This document shows positions 1-6,228 of a stretch of DNA of 9,012 bases, in pieces (within the stretch, counting starts at the first letter, position 1; every line of letters begins with the position of its first letter). Made by a program: the position numbers and the translations under genes. The notes beneath the pieces were generated by a model that ran no database searches, was not told the DNA's origin, and saw only the letters and a program-made list of their open reading frames with translations. Source of the DNA: Firmicutes bacterium UBA5496 (GTDB lineage Bacteria; Bacillota; Proteinivoracia; UBA4975); assembly GCA_002427015.1 (NCBI GenBank), contig DIPE01000014.1, forward strand, positions 1-9,012, given 5' to 3'.

Positions 1-824
1 ACATAGACATCGGTGTTTTGGGTGGCATCAACCATATTTGCTGTGAGCACAAGAGGAAGATTAGTATTGGCGGCCAGTATTTCAGTTACTTCCTCAATAT
101 ATTCCACATCGGCATTGAGACCTGTGCCTACTGCAGTAGCCCCCATTGAGATTGTCCGCAGACCTGAGGCGGCAGTTTGAATGCGCTTAATATCTCTGCC
201 AATGGCGCAGGCCCATGCGCCAAATTCCTGGCCCAGGCGAATGGGAACCGCATCCTGCAAGTGGGTGCGCCCCATTTTGATGATGCCGTCAAATTCCTGT
301 TCTTTTTCTTCCAAGGCTTGTCCCAAACCTACAAGAGACTGGATCAATGTTTCAGAAAGCTTAAGGGCAGCAATCTTGATAGCAGAAGGGAAAGCATCAT
401 TGGTGGATTGAGCCATATTGACGTGGGTATTAGGAGAAACCAGGAGATAATCTCCCTTTTTGCCGCCCAGCAATTCAATGGCACGGTTGGCCACCACTTC
501 GTTGGCATTCATATTATATGAAGTGCCTGCACCTCCCTGAATGACATCAACAACAAACTGGTCATTTAATTTGCCGTCAAGAATCTCATCACAGGCGGCG
601 ACAATAGCGTTGCCAATTCTGGGGTTTAGCCGTTTGACATTGACATTTGCTTGCGCTGCAGCTTTTTTTACATGGGCCAGGGCCATAATCAACTCTCTGT
701 GCGGCTTATAACCGGTTATAGGAAAGTTGTCTAAGGCCCTAGCAGTCTGAATTCCATAATACACATCCTGAGGAACTTCCCTGTCTCCTAAAAGATCCCG
801 TTCACGTCTGTAAGGTACCACCAT
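1..824 (-). CDS. aspA: Aspartate ammonia-lyase (aspartase), N-terminal part, truncated by the window edge
   Basis: Catalyses reversible deamination of L-aspartate to fumarate and ammonia; cytosolic homotetramer of the fumarase/aspartase superfamily. Starts at ATG 824-822, behind a good Shine-Dalgarno (GGGAGG, 4 nt spacer), and stays open to base 1, giving 274 full codons of an expected ~470. Translating the minus strand shows the family hallmarks: GGAGTS at residues 97-102, STN at 140-142, and GRTHLQDAVP at 185-194 with the His at 188. These positions agree with the substrate-binding Thr101, Ser140-Thr141-Asn142 and Thr187-His188 reported for bacterial aspartases. VDATQNTDVY at 265-274 favours aspartase over class II fumarase. 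The flexible catalytic SS-loop signature lies beyond the window. The gene is 70 nt downstream of rex on the same strand with no convincing terminator between, so cotranscription is likely. Family assignment is firm; the aspartase/fumarase choice is strong but not proven without the C-terminal half. Confidence 0.93.
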   Translation of the reverse strand, partial: MVVPYRRERDLLGDREVPQDVYYGIQTARALDNFPITGYKPHRELIMALAHVKKAAAQANVNVKRLNPRIGNAIVAACDEILDGKLNDQFVVDVIQGGAGTSYNMNANEVVANRAIELLGGKKGDYLLVSPNTHVNMAQSTNDAFPSAIKIAALKLSETLIQSLVGLGQALEEKEQEFDGIIKMGRTHLQDAVPIRLGQEFGAWACAIGRDIKRIQTAASGLRTISMGATAVGTGLNADVEYIEEVTEILAANTNLPLVLTANMVDATQNTDVY

Positions 825-894
825 GAATCCTCCCTCAATTATTAAACTTATTTTACTGCTTCAACTTCCATGGGAAAAATCCTTTCGGCCCCAG

Positions 895-1518
895 CTACAG
901 ATAGTAGGCCAGCGCCTGGAGTTCGGCGGTGACATCAGAATTCTGCACACGCACGCTATCGGGCACATTCAGCAGCACCGGCGCGAAATTCAGGATTGCC
1001 CTAATGCCTGCCGCTACCAGAATATCACATACAGACTGAGCCGCGGCCACAGGAACGGCGATAATAGCCATTTTAATATCCTGCTGACGGACGAAGCTCA
1101 CCAATTCCTCCATGGGCCTCACTTCGTAGGACCCATGGATTTGGCCTATTTTTGAGGGATGACCGTCAAAAAGGCCAACAATTTTCGTAGTAGTCTGCTG
1201 ATAGCGGTTATAACGGCACAGGGCCGCGCCAAGATTGCCAACACCAACTAAAACTATTGGTATCTCTTTGTCCAGTCCCAAGATGCCTGATAGTTTCTGG
1301 GAAAGATCAGCGACACGGTAGCCTTTACCTTTGATGCCAAAATCTCCAAATATAGATAAGTCCTTGCGAATTTGGGCCGGATTTAAGTTTAAATCATGGC
1401 CCATTTGCTGTGAGGACACAGAATCCACATCGTAAAATTGCAGCTGTTGGAGATAGCGAAGGTAAACAGGCAACCTGCGAATGACCACATCGGGTATCCT
1501 ATGGGACTTAATAGTCAA
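895..1518 (-). CDS. rex: Redox-sensing transcriptional repressor Rex
   Basis: Cytosolic homodimeric repressor that releases DNA when NADH rises relative to NAD+, derepressing fermentative, hydrogenase or respiratory genes. The 207-residue product has the usual family length. Residues about 1-75 are the winged-helix DNA-binding domain, including QIRKDLSIFGDFGIKGKGY at 49-67, where the recognition helix lies. Residues about 85-200 form a Rossmann NAD(H) domain with the glycine-rich VGVGNLGAAL at 91-100 and an FD at 117-118 at the end of the second strand. NFAPVLL at 177-183 is also typical. The start is TTG at 1518-1516, supported by AAGGGGGG about 8 nt upstream; no in-frame ATG fits better, and the N-terminus matches family members. 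It is the first gene of a probable rex-aspA unit. The upstream region has a possible Rex half-palindrome, suggesting autoregulation. Confidence 0.96.
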   Translation of the reverse strand: MTIKSHRIPDVVIRRLPVYLRYLQQLQFYDVDSVSSQQMGHDLNLNPAQIRKDLSIFGDFGIKGKGYRVADLSQKLSGILGLDKEIPIVLVGVGNLGAALCRYNRYQQTTTKIVGLFDGHPSKIGQIHGSYEVRPMEELVSFVRQQDIKMAIIAVPVAAAQSVCDILVAAGIRAILNFAPVLLNVPDSVRVQNSDVTAELQALAYYL

Positions 1519-1568
1519 ATATCAATCCCCCCTTAAAAAGAGCTAATACACCGTAAAAATTTTAACAT
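1519..1568 (-). promoter_or_regulatory. Probable rex promoter with candidate autoregulatory Rex site
   Basis: Reading the minus strand towards rex, CTGACA (1574-1569), a 17-nt spacer and TGTATT (1551-1546) form a possible -35/-10 pair. A second option is TTGCAG (1588-1583), 17 nt, TAAAAT (1565-1560). The 18 bp at 1551-1568 read ATGTTAA-AATT-TTTACGG on the minus strand, a 10-of-14 match to the Firmicute Rex half-sites TTGTTAA-N4-TTAACAA. It overlaps both promoter options, as expected for a repressor site. The left half is good and the right half poor, so this is only a candidate. Confidence 0.4.
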
Positions 1569-1585
1569 GTCAGCGGTTTTACTGC

Positions 1586-1619
1586 AAGAAAATCTGGCTG
1601 TCTTTCACATGCAGCCAGA
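1586..1619 (-). terminator. Intrinsic terminator after the polysaccharide deacetylase gene
   Basis: On the minus strand an 8-bp perfect stem, TCTGGCTG (1619-1612) pairing with CAGCCAGA (1600-1593), has an 11-nt loop and is followed by TTTTCTT (1592-1586). It sits 20 nt after the deacetylase stop codon and before the rex promoter, so it separates the two transcription units. The long loop and the interrupted T tract make it moderate in strength. Confidence 0.7.
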
Positions 1620-1639
1620 AATTGTCGTTTTAACAGGAT

Positions 1640-2383
1640 TCAGCGGCCCTTTGTTTGATGCTGCCGGCCTTCATGGTCGATTATATAATTATCGTAAAAA
1701 ATAAGCTGAGAAATAGGGACCACTGCTAAATTGCGTTCGCTAAAATATTGCAAAATCCTTGGCAAAGCTGCTGTAATATATTTGGCATTATTGTGAAAGA
1801 GAATGATTGAGCCCGGCCGGGATTTTTCCGTAACCCGAAGGACAATATCCTCTGCTCCCCGCTCTTTCCAATCCAGGGAGTCTACATCCCACTGGATTGC
1901 ATAGTAGCCCAGCCCGGCAATTGTTGACAGCATGCTCTGGGAATAATGGCCGAAGGGCGGGCGGAAGAGTTTGGCTTCAAAGCCGGTGACATCTTTGATT
2001 GTTTTGTGGGTGGTCATGATTTCCTTTTCAATTTCGGCGGCGGAGAGATTGCCCATTTCCGGATGCGTAGCCGAGTGGTTGCCAATCTCATGCCCCCGAT
2101 TGATGATCTCCCTAGCCAATTCCGGATTATCCTCCATCCAGAATTTTACCACAAAAAAGGTGGTTTTGATCTTATACTCATCCAGGATATCCATTATTTT
2201 TCGGGTATACTCACTGCCCCAGGCAGCATCAAAAGAAATGGCTATTTTATTGTCATCTCTGGCTACCGAATAAATGGGTGTCTTGCTGGCAACGGGAGCT
2301 TTCGGAGCAGCTGGAACCGCTGTCCTGGCGCTGCAGCCGGCAACTGCGGCCAGCGCAAACAATAGCAACGCGAACCTTCTCAT
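1640..2383 (-). CDS. Lipoprotein polysaccharide deacetylase (NodB-homology, sporulation-type)
   Basis: Metal-dependent carbohydrate esterase family 4 enzyme, predicted to remove N-acetyl groups from a cell-wall or spore polysaccharide outside the membrane. Residues 1-17 are a lipoprotein signal (MRRF, hydrophobic stretch, lipobox AVAGC with Cys17), so the mature protein should be membrane-tethered. The NodB domain covers about residues 46-228: FDAAWG at 51-56 with metal ligand Asp52, the H-x3-H metal motif at His103/His107, RPPFG at 141-145, DVDSLDW at 166-172 and LFHNN at 195-199 with the catalytic-type His197. The FDAAWG form replaces the classical TFDDG motif, as in many clostridial deacetylases, so the usual first Asp of the pair is missing and activity should not be assumed from homology alone. 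ATG start with GGGGGGAG 4-5 nt upstream, inside the 11-nt gap after the preceding gene; the two are surely cotranscribed. The substrate cannot be read from sequence. Confidence 0.9.
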   Translation of the reverse strand: MRRFALLLFALAAVAGCSARTAVPAAPKAPVASKTPIYSVARDDNKIAISFDAAWGSEYTRKIMDILDEYKIKTTFFVVKFWMEDNPELAREIINRGHEIGNHSATHPEMGNLSAAEIEKEIMTTHKTIKDVTGFEAKLFRPPFGHYSQSMLSTIAGLGYYAIQWDVDSLDWKERGAEDIVLRVTEKSRPGSIILFHNNAKYITAALPRILQYFSERNLAVVPISQLIFYDNYIIDHEGRQHQTKGR

Positions 2384-2394
2384 GCTTCTCCCCC

Positions 2395-3135
2395 CTATTT
2401 AATCCGGGCCAAAGCCCGGTCCAGCAGCAGGGCAGCATCGCCGTAATCGGCGCCCCCCTGCTCTACAACCTGTTGCAGCAGCTTGACCGCCGGCTTATAC
2501 TGCTTGAGGTGGTAATAACTTGCCCCCCGCAGCCAGGCATGCTCTAGTTTATCGCTGCCGGCTGGAGACTGCAGCACCGCCAGCAGTTTCCTCCAATCCC
2601 CCTGCTGAAAAAGCGCCTCCGCTTTCAAGGTTTGCCAGCGCCCCTGGGGCCGGGGCGGACAAAACTGAAGAGCCTCAGCAGGTTTCTCCTGCCCCAGCAG
2701 GGCCGAGGCCAGCAAAAAATTCCGCTCCTCTCCCCCTTCCAGCTCTTCCAGCCACTGCCGGGCCATATCCCAGCTGCTCATTTGGCAGAAAAGCCCCAAA
2801 AACTGCCACCATAATTTGCTGCCGGCTGCCAAAGGTTCCGCAGCCGCAAGGGCTTCCTCCCAGCGGCCCCGCCCCAGCAGGGCCAAAGCCTGATGGCGGG
2901 CATACAGCTCTTGCCAGTTTCTTGATGCCATAGCAATTAAGCTCCACAGTCCTGCTGTCGCCAGCACTATCGCTCCGGGAATATAGAGACCGCGGACAAT
3001 CAAAATGATTGCAGCTGTTAGCATAATCCCCCGCCAGCTGCTGCCCATATATAAACCTTCCAGCCCAGGAAACCGCGGTTTTATCACCTGAGCCTCTATT
3101 TTTCCCGCCCGAAAGCTGCAGCGGATATAGGCCAC
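2395..3135 (-). CDS. Membrane-anchored TPR-like protein of unknown function
   Basis: I do not recognise a named family. The 246-residue product starts with a basic, probably cytoplasmic stretch (1-35), then a hydrophobic segment at about 36-70 that could form a two-helix hairpin or one long helix. A helical, Leu/Ala/Trp-rich region from about 75 to 245 has spacing typical of tetratricopeptide repeats, for example LALLGRGRWEEALAAAEPL at about 84-102 and ASYYHLKQYKPAVKLLQQV near 206-224. Such proteins usually scaffold other proteins at the membrane. The start is GTG at 3135-3133, with GGAGGGGG at a sensible distance upstream; that Shine-Dalgarno is also the 3' arm of a hairpin (see regulatory feature). 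It ends 11 nt before the lipoprotein deacetylase, which suggests a shared envelope role. The region is richer in G+C than its neighbours. Confidence 0.8.
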   Translation of the reverse strand: MAYIRCSFRAGKIEAQVIKPRFPGLEGLYMGSSWRGIMLTAAIILIVRGLYIPGAIVLATAGLWSLIAMASRNWQELYARHQALALLGRGRWEEALAAAEPLAAGSKLWWQFLGLFCQMSSWDMARQWLEELEGGEERNFLLASALLGQEKPAEALQFCPPRPQGRWQTLKAEALFQQGDWRKLLAVLQSPAGSDKLEHAWLRGASYYHLKQYKPAVKLLQQVVEQGGADYGDAALLLDRALARIK

Positions 3136-3142
3136 GCCTCCA

Positions 3143-3175
3143 CCCCCTCCGCTAAAAGATATTCCCGCGGAGGAG
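3143..3175 (-). promoter_or_regulatory. Hairpin that can sequester the ribosome binding site of the 246-residue membrane protein
   Basis: In the minus-strand transcript CUCCUCCGC (3175-3167) can pair with GCGGAGGGG (3152-3144), giving nine base pairs with one G-U around a 14-nt loop. The 3' arm is the Shine-Dalgarno of the gene that starts at 3135. The pairing is visible in the sequence; that it controls translation is inference. Confidence 0.45.
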
Positions 3176-3187
3176 AAATTACGCCAT

Positions 3188-3240
3188 AAAAAGGGGACGG
3201 TCCTCCAATTTGTCGTTTGACAAATTGGAGGACCGTCCCC
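3188..3240. repeat. Perfect 22-bp-arm palindrome (REP-like), possible terminator on the minus strand
   Basis: Left arm 3193-3214 (starting GGGGACGGTCCTCC) and right arm 3219-3240 are exact reverse complements separated by the loop GTTT. On the minus strand the hairpin is followed by TTTTT (3192-3188), so it could terminate transcription 12 nt after the TPR gene stop. The GGGGACGGTCC-type ends are, as far as I recall, shared by dispersed palindromic elements in many clostridial genomes, often associated with REP/RAYT-type Y1 transposases. No transposase is present here and no second copy is seen in the window. The intergenic position and the very long perfect stem fit a mobile palindromic unit better than an ordinary terminator. 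Confidence 0.75.
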
Positions 3241-3252
3241 GAATTTGCAAAA

Positions 3253-4809
3253 TTAGATGCATACTGTCAACTTTTTCACTGCCTTGGCCAGGCTGGCAGG
3301 AGCAAGGCCAAATTTGCCTGCAACAGCCTCCAAATTCTCCAGCCCTTGGACAAACACAAGCAAAGCGGCAGTCCACAACTGAACATTCCGGATGGGCGGC
3401 CTTTTTTTTAGCCAGTAGGAAAGCCAACACTCATGGACAAGGGCCAGGGCAAAATAGCCCCTCCCCATCTGGTCAAGGTCTTGCAGCGCCCCTTCCAGCA
3501 CGGCAGCAGCCCCGCTGGATAAACCCTTTTGCCGTTGCTGGCCCTGCCAAGGCACCATTCCCCGCTCCCGCAGTGAATTGAATATATCCTTTTGCCAGCT
3601 GCCCACCCCTCCTTGCCAAATCCTGGCTTGGAGTTTGTGGATCAACCCCGGGCAATTTAAGTCCAAGACTGCCGCGCATAATTTGCGCCGGGCTGGGGAG
3701 CTGCAATGTTCGATTATCCAGAGCACCTGGAGCCAGACATCCGGTTGTTCTAAAGTCTTTAACTCTTCGGGGCCGGCTTTCCCTTCAAGAATGCAGGCGA
3801 TTGCTTCATTGGGAATGCGCAGGTGGTAGGGAATCTTATCTTTGCCCCCGGCGCAATACTGCCTAAAGACCACATAGGGACTCCTTGGTTCCATTTGGTT
3901 GGCTTGCTCAAAAATCCTGGCCGCTGCCTGGAGGTAACCGCAGTTATAAGTAGCTATCCCCAATAAGAGCAAGACTTCATAACTGGGGCAGATTTCTCTG
4001 AGGCCCTGGAACAGATTCATTGCCCGTCGGTCCAGCCCCAACAGTCCGTAAGTAGTCCCCAGTTTCAGCATTTCGTCGGGATTGTCGCTCCAAAGCTGGT
4101 CGAGAATCTGAAGTTGGCGACGCACAGCCAATTCGTCGTTAATAATAAAAGAGAAGGCCGCAAGGTTGCAGTTGGCAAAGAGATTCAGAGGCTCCCGTTC
4201 CAGAACTTCCCGGGTCACTTCGATGGCCTTGCCTATCTTCCCCATTTGAAACCAGCTCAGGGCCAAGTTATTTTGGGGGGCAGTCAGTTCCGGCTCGATG
4301 GCGCACGCCTTGGTAAAGCAGGTGATTGCCTCCGGCAGCCGTCCCTGGCTGACCAGCTCCATGCCCTGGGCGCTAAGCTCCTCAATTTGCTCCCGCTTAT
4401 TTGGGCTCAGCATGGGCAAATCGGTGCGCAGATAGTCAAGGATTTCCTCGGCCTGCCAGCTGTAGTCTCCATCTGGTTCCTGCTCCAGATATTTACGCAA
4501 ATAAAGGCTTGCCTCCCGGTAATGCTGCTGCTGGCCGGAATTCATCGCCAGCCAAAACCAGCTTTCGCTTAAACCGCTGTCCATCTCTTTAATAATGCGC
4601 TTGAATATCGAAGTGGATTTTTGGTAATTGCCCAACTCGCTGAGCAGACAAGCCAGGTTAAAATGATTTACGGGATTGGCTGGATCAATTGCCAGCGCCC
4701 GTTCATAATAAGTCAGAGCCTTGTCCAGATTGTTTTTATAATAATAGTAATTCCCCAGCTCGAAATACAGCTTTGAACCCTCGCTGAACTTAATTACTTT
4801 GTCGGCCAC
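3253..4809 (-). CDS. Large tetratricopeptide-repeat protein of unknown function
   Basis: A 518-residue soluble-looking protein with no signal peptide or clear membrane segment. Canonical TPR units occur at about residues 12-43 (AL-x-YYERALAIDP), 46-79, 82-113, 143-173 (AITCFTKACAIEPE), 177-207, 245-275 and 278-309. Residues about 310-518 keep a helical character but lose the TPR pattern; the last 30 or so (EAVAGKFGLAPASLAKAVKK) resemble a small helix-turn-helix, which is only an impression. TPR arrays bind partner proteins, so a scaffold or adaptor role is likely, but no partner can be named. The start is GTG at 4809-4807 behind a GGGTGGGA-like ribosome site, about 26 nt from the predicted transcription start. 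It heads a unit that continues, past a strong palindrome, into the membrane TPR-like protein and the deacetylase. Confidence 0.85.
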   Translation of the reverse strand: MADKVIKFSEGSKLYFELGNYYYYKNNLDKALTYYERALAIDPANPVNHFNLACLLSELGNYQKSTSIFKRIIKEMDSGLSESWFWLAMNSGQQQHYREASLYLRKYLEQEPDGDYSWQAEEILDYLRTDLPMLSPNKREQIEELSAQGMELVSQGRLPEAITCFTKACAIEPELTAPQNNLALSWFQMGKIGKAIEVTREVLEREPLNLFANCNLAAFSFIINDELAVRRQLQILDQLWSDNPDEMLKLGTTYGLLGLDRRAMNLFQGLREICPSYEVLLLLGIATYNCGYLQAAARIFEQANQMEPRSPYVVFRQYCAGGKDKIPYHLRIPNEAIACILEGKAGPEELKTLEQPDVWLQVLWIIEHCSSPARRKLCAAVLDLNCPGLIHKLQARIWQGGVGSWQKDIFNSLRERGMVPWQGQQRQKGLSSGAAAVLEGALQDLDQMGRGYFALALVHECWLSYWLKKRPPIRNVQLWTAALLVFVQGLENLEAVAGKFGLAPASLAKAVKKLTVCI

Positions 4810-4841
4810 TTTAGTCCCACCCTTCCGGGCAATGCTAACCT

Positions 4842-4870
4842 ATTCTAGCAAACTCCGCTGTCAATGACAA
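4842..4870 (-). promoter_or_regulatory. Sigma-A-type promoter for the TPR/deacetylase unit
   Basis: On the minus strand TTGTCA (4870-4865), an exact 17-nt spacer and TAGAAT (4847-4842) match the consensus at 5 of 6 positions in each element. Transcription would start near 4835, giving a short leader before GTG at 4809. An 11-bp palindrome TGTCA-A-TGACA (4859-4869) overlaps the -35 element and might be an operator, though it is short enough to be chance. Confidence 0.65.
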
Positions 4871-4897
4871 TAGCTTTCCCAAGGCTAGGACAAAAGC

Positions 4898-4925
4898 AAA
4901 AAAGCATCCGCCCGGGTGCGAATGC
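4898..4925 (-). terminator. Intrinsic terminator of the DRTGG/ATPase operon
   Basis: On the minus strand GCATTCGC (4925-4918) pairs with GCGGATGC (4911-4904), eight base pairs including one G-U, around ACCCGG, and is directly followed by TTTTTT (4903-4898). It begins 7 nt after the stop codon of the last ATPase gene. It is compact, GC-rich and well placed, so it defines the end of the four-gene operon. Confidence 0.88.
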
Positions 4926-4932
4926 ACTTCAC

Positions 4933-5433
4933 TTATTCAGCTGCCAAAAAGAGCCCTTGGAGCCTGCGGATTTTTTCGCTAAAGTCTAAGCCTGAAAGCT
5001 TGTTGCTGTCAATATGAATGGGGTTGTTTTCCCCATAGTTTATGCGGAAACGACACTGGGGGTTGGTCATGAGGAGTGTAATCACTGAAGAAGCCATATC
5101 GCCGTCAGGAGGAAGATCCCAGTGGCCGGCGGTGAAGACGCTTACGACAATGAGCCCATGGGGTCTTGCGGGCACCACCTTTACCCAGCCTTCACAAAGG
5201 CGGGTGAGCTGTTCCAGCAGCCCCAGGCCAAAACCTACCCGGCGGGTGGTGCGGGTAGTATAAAAGGGGCTGAGAACCTTCCGGGGTTCAATGCCCCTTA
5301 GTCCGGCGCCGTTATCGGCGATGACGAGAATCTTCTTGCCGTTTTTGATTACCAGGGAGATGATGATGTCATCGGCCCCTGCGTTTAGAGAGTTTTCCGC
5401 CAGATCAAGAATATGCAGAGAAAAATCATTCAT
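4933..5433 (-). CDS. GHKL-type ATP-binding protein (histidine-kinase-like ATPase), 166 residues
   Basis: A stand-alone Bergerat-fold ATPase domain. The N box is E13-N-S-L-N17, the G1 box D40-N-G-A-G44, and the G2 box GFGLGL at 67-72. There is no His-containing dimerisation domain, so it is not a classical sensor kinase. A C-terminal extension (about 105-166) has no recognised motif. I chose ATG 5433-5431: it overlaps the preceding stop in ATGAATGA and begins the conserved domain, whereas the longer reading to 5595 would only add residues translated out of frame through the upstream DRTGG gene. Proteins of this type occur in hydrogenase gene clusters of Clostridia and Thermotogae, but their phosphorylation target or other role is unknown to me. 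It is the last gene of the operon. Confidence 0.85.
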   Translation of the reverse strand: MNDFSLHILDLAENSLNAGADDIIISLVIKNGKKILVIADNGAGLRGIEPRKVLSPFYTTRTTRRVGFGLGLLEQLTRLCEGWVKVVPARPHGLIVVSVFTAGHWDLPPDGDMASSVITLLMTNPQCRFRINYGENNPIHIDSNKLSGLDFSEKIRRLQGLFLAAE

Positions 5434-5791
5434 TGTCGCAAACCCCTGCTCTCGGAATTTCCTCCCCATGGGTATCATGGGAGGCAATCCACTTGACAAG
5501 ATCGTAGGCCTGGCGGGAAGAAACATAAAAGGGAATTTTCTCTTCTTCGGCCCGCCTGACTGTTTCCGGATCGGGCTTTCCCCCGCCGGCGACAATTACA
5601 GCTGCCAGTTCCTTTAATACGGCTACCGCGATAATATTTGGGTGAGTATGATGGGTTATCCAGATCTGTCCCTTTTCAGCGTGGGCAATTGTGAAGCTAA
5701 GGACATCGCAGACAATACAGCCGTGAAAACAGACTTCCCCAACAGTGTTTGCGCTTGCAGGCTCAGTGAGAGACATATCTATTTTATTCAT
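5426..5791 (-). CDS. DRTGG-like domain protein, second copy, with a Cx3Cx2C motif
   Basis: A 121-residue protein whose middle part (about 26-104) aligns by eye with the DRTGG-domain protein encoded at 6592: CDVLSFTIAH matches SDVLAFTRPS, and the following strand-helix pattern, AAVIVAGGGKPD and EEKIPFYVSSRQAYDLV, continue the likeness. The literal DRTGG pentapeptide is absent. DRTGG domains, also found in some phosphate acetyltransferases, have no settled biochemical function. C21-x3-C25-x2-C28 and a HHTH at 47-50 could bind a metal or iron-sulfur cluster; this is inference. ATG 5791-5789 overlaps the preceding stop in ATGA, and its own end overlaps the next start by 8 nt, showing tight translational coupling between two ATPase-like genes. 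Confidence 0.75.
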   Translation of the reverse strand: MNKIDMSLTEPASANTVGEVCFHGCIVCDVLSFTIAHAEKGQIWITHHTHPNIIAVAVLKELAAVIVAGGGKPDPETVRRAEEEKIPFYVSSRQAYDLVKWIASHDTHGEEIPRAGVCDNE

Positions 5792-6228
5792 AGGGCATCC
5801 GGCCCCAAGTTCACTCGCATAGTAACCACCGTACCTCGCCCGGGCTTAGTTTCTATGCCCAGGAAATTTACGCACCTTTTTATATTGGGCAACCCCATAC
5901 CGGCGCCGAAACCGATTTCCCGGATTTCATCACTGGCTGTGGAAAACCCCTCCTGCATGGCCAGCTTTAAATCTGAAATGCCGGGGCCATTATCTTCAGC
6001 CACAAGCTGAATATATTCAAAATTGATTTCCAGGATCAGGGTGCCCCCATAGCCATGGATTACCATATTCATCTCCGCTTCATAGGCTGCAATTGCAACC
6101 CTGCGCACAATTTGCTGGTCAAACCCATAATCCATCAAAAGCTTGCGCGCATCGCTGGCAGCCTTGCCCGCATGTTCAAAATCAAATTTCTGAATATAGA
6201 ACTCTTTTTTACACAGAGGGGCAGACAT
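5788..6228 (-). CDS. RsbW-like anti-sigma/serine-kinase-type GHKL ATPase
   Basis: A 146-residue stand-alone ATPase domain resembling the RsbW/SpoIIAB family, which phosphorylates anti-sigma-factor antagonists. Motifs, numbered from the chosen start: N box E50-AEM-N54, G1 box D79-NGPG83, and G2 box GFGAGMGL at 106-113 followed by PNIKRC. Two starts are possible: ATG 6246, which overlaps the upstream gene by 38 nt with no proper ribosome site, or ATG 6228, preceded by GGGATG 8 nt upstream and overlapping by 20 nt. I prefer the latter. Known relatives act in partner switching with STAS and PP2C proteins, but neither is encoded here. Homologues flanked by DRTGG genes occur in hydrogenase clusters, so its target may be redox-related rather than a sigma factor. 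Confidence 0.85.
   Translation of the reverse strand: MSAPLCKKEFYIQKFDFEHAGKAASDARKLLMDYGFDQQIVRRVAIAAYEAEMNMVIHGYGGTLILEINFEYIQLVAEDNGPGISDLKLAMQEGFSTASDEIREIGFGAGMGLPNIKRCVNFLGIETKPGRGTVVTMRVNLGPDAL

Noticed and set aside
825..894. Separate promoter for aspA
   Set aside because: TTGAAG or TAAAAT-like hexamers occur but do not pair at good spacing with a convincing partner element.
823..1155. Plus-strand open frame opposite rex
   Set aside because: It lies antisense to a firmly identified rex gene and its translation shows no recognisable domain.
2520..2933. Plus-strand open frames opposite the membrane TPR-like gene
   Set aside because: Pro/Ala-rich low-complexity translations typical of shadows in GC-rich coding DNA; the minus-strand frame has a good ribosome site and operon context.
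3179..3430. Short frames reading through the large palindrome
   Set aside because: They are produced by the palindrome and by antisense of the TPR gene; there is no ribosome site or domain.
5434..5595. N-terminal extension of the last GHKL ATPase to an upstream start at 5595
   Set aside because: It would read out of frame through most of the end of the second DRTGG gene; the conserved domain begins at ATG 5433, which overlaps the preceding stop.
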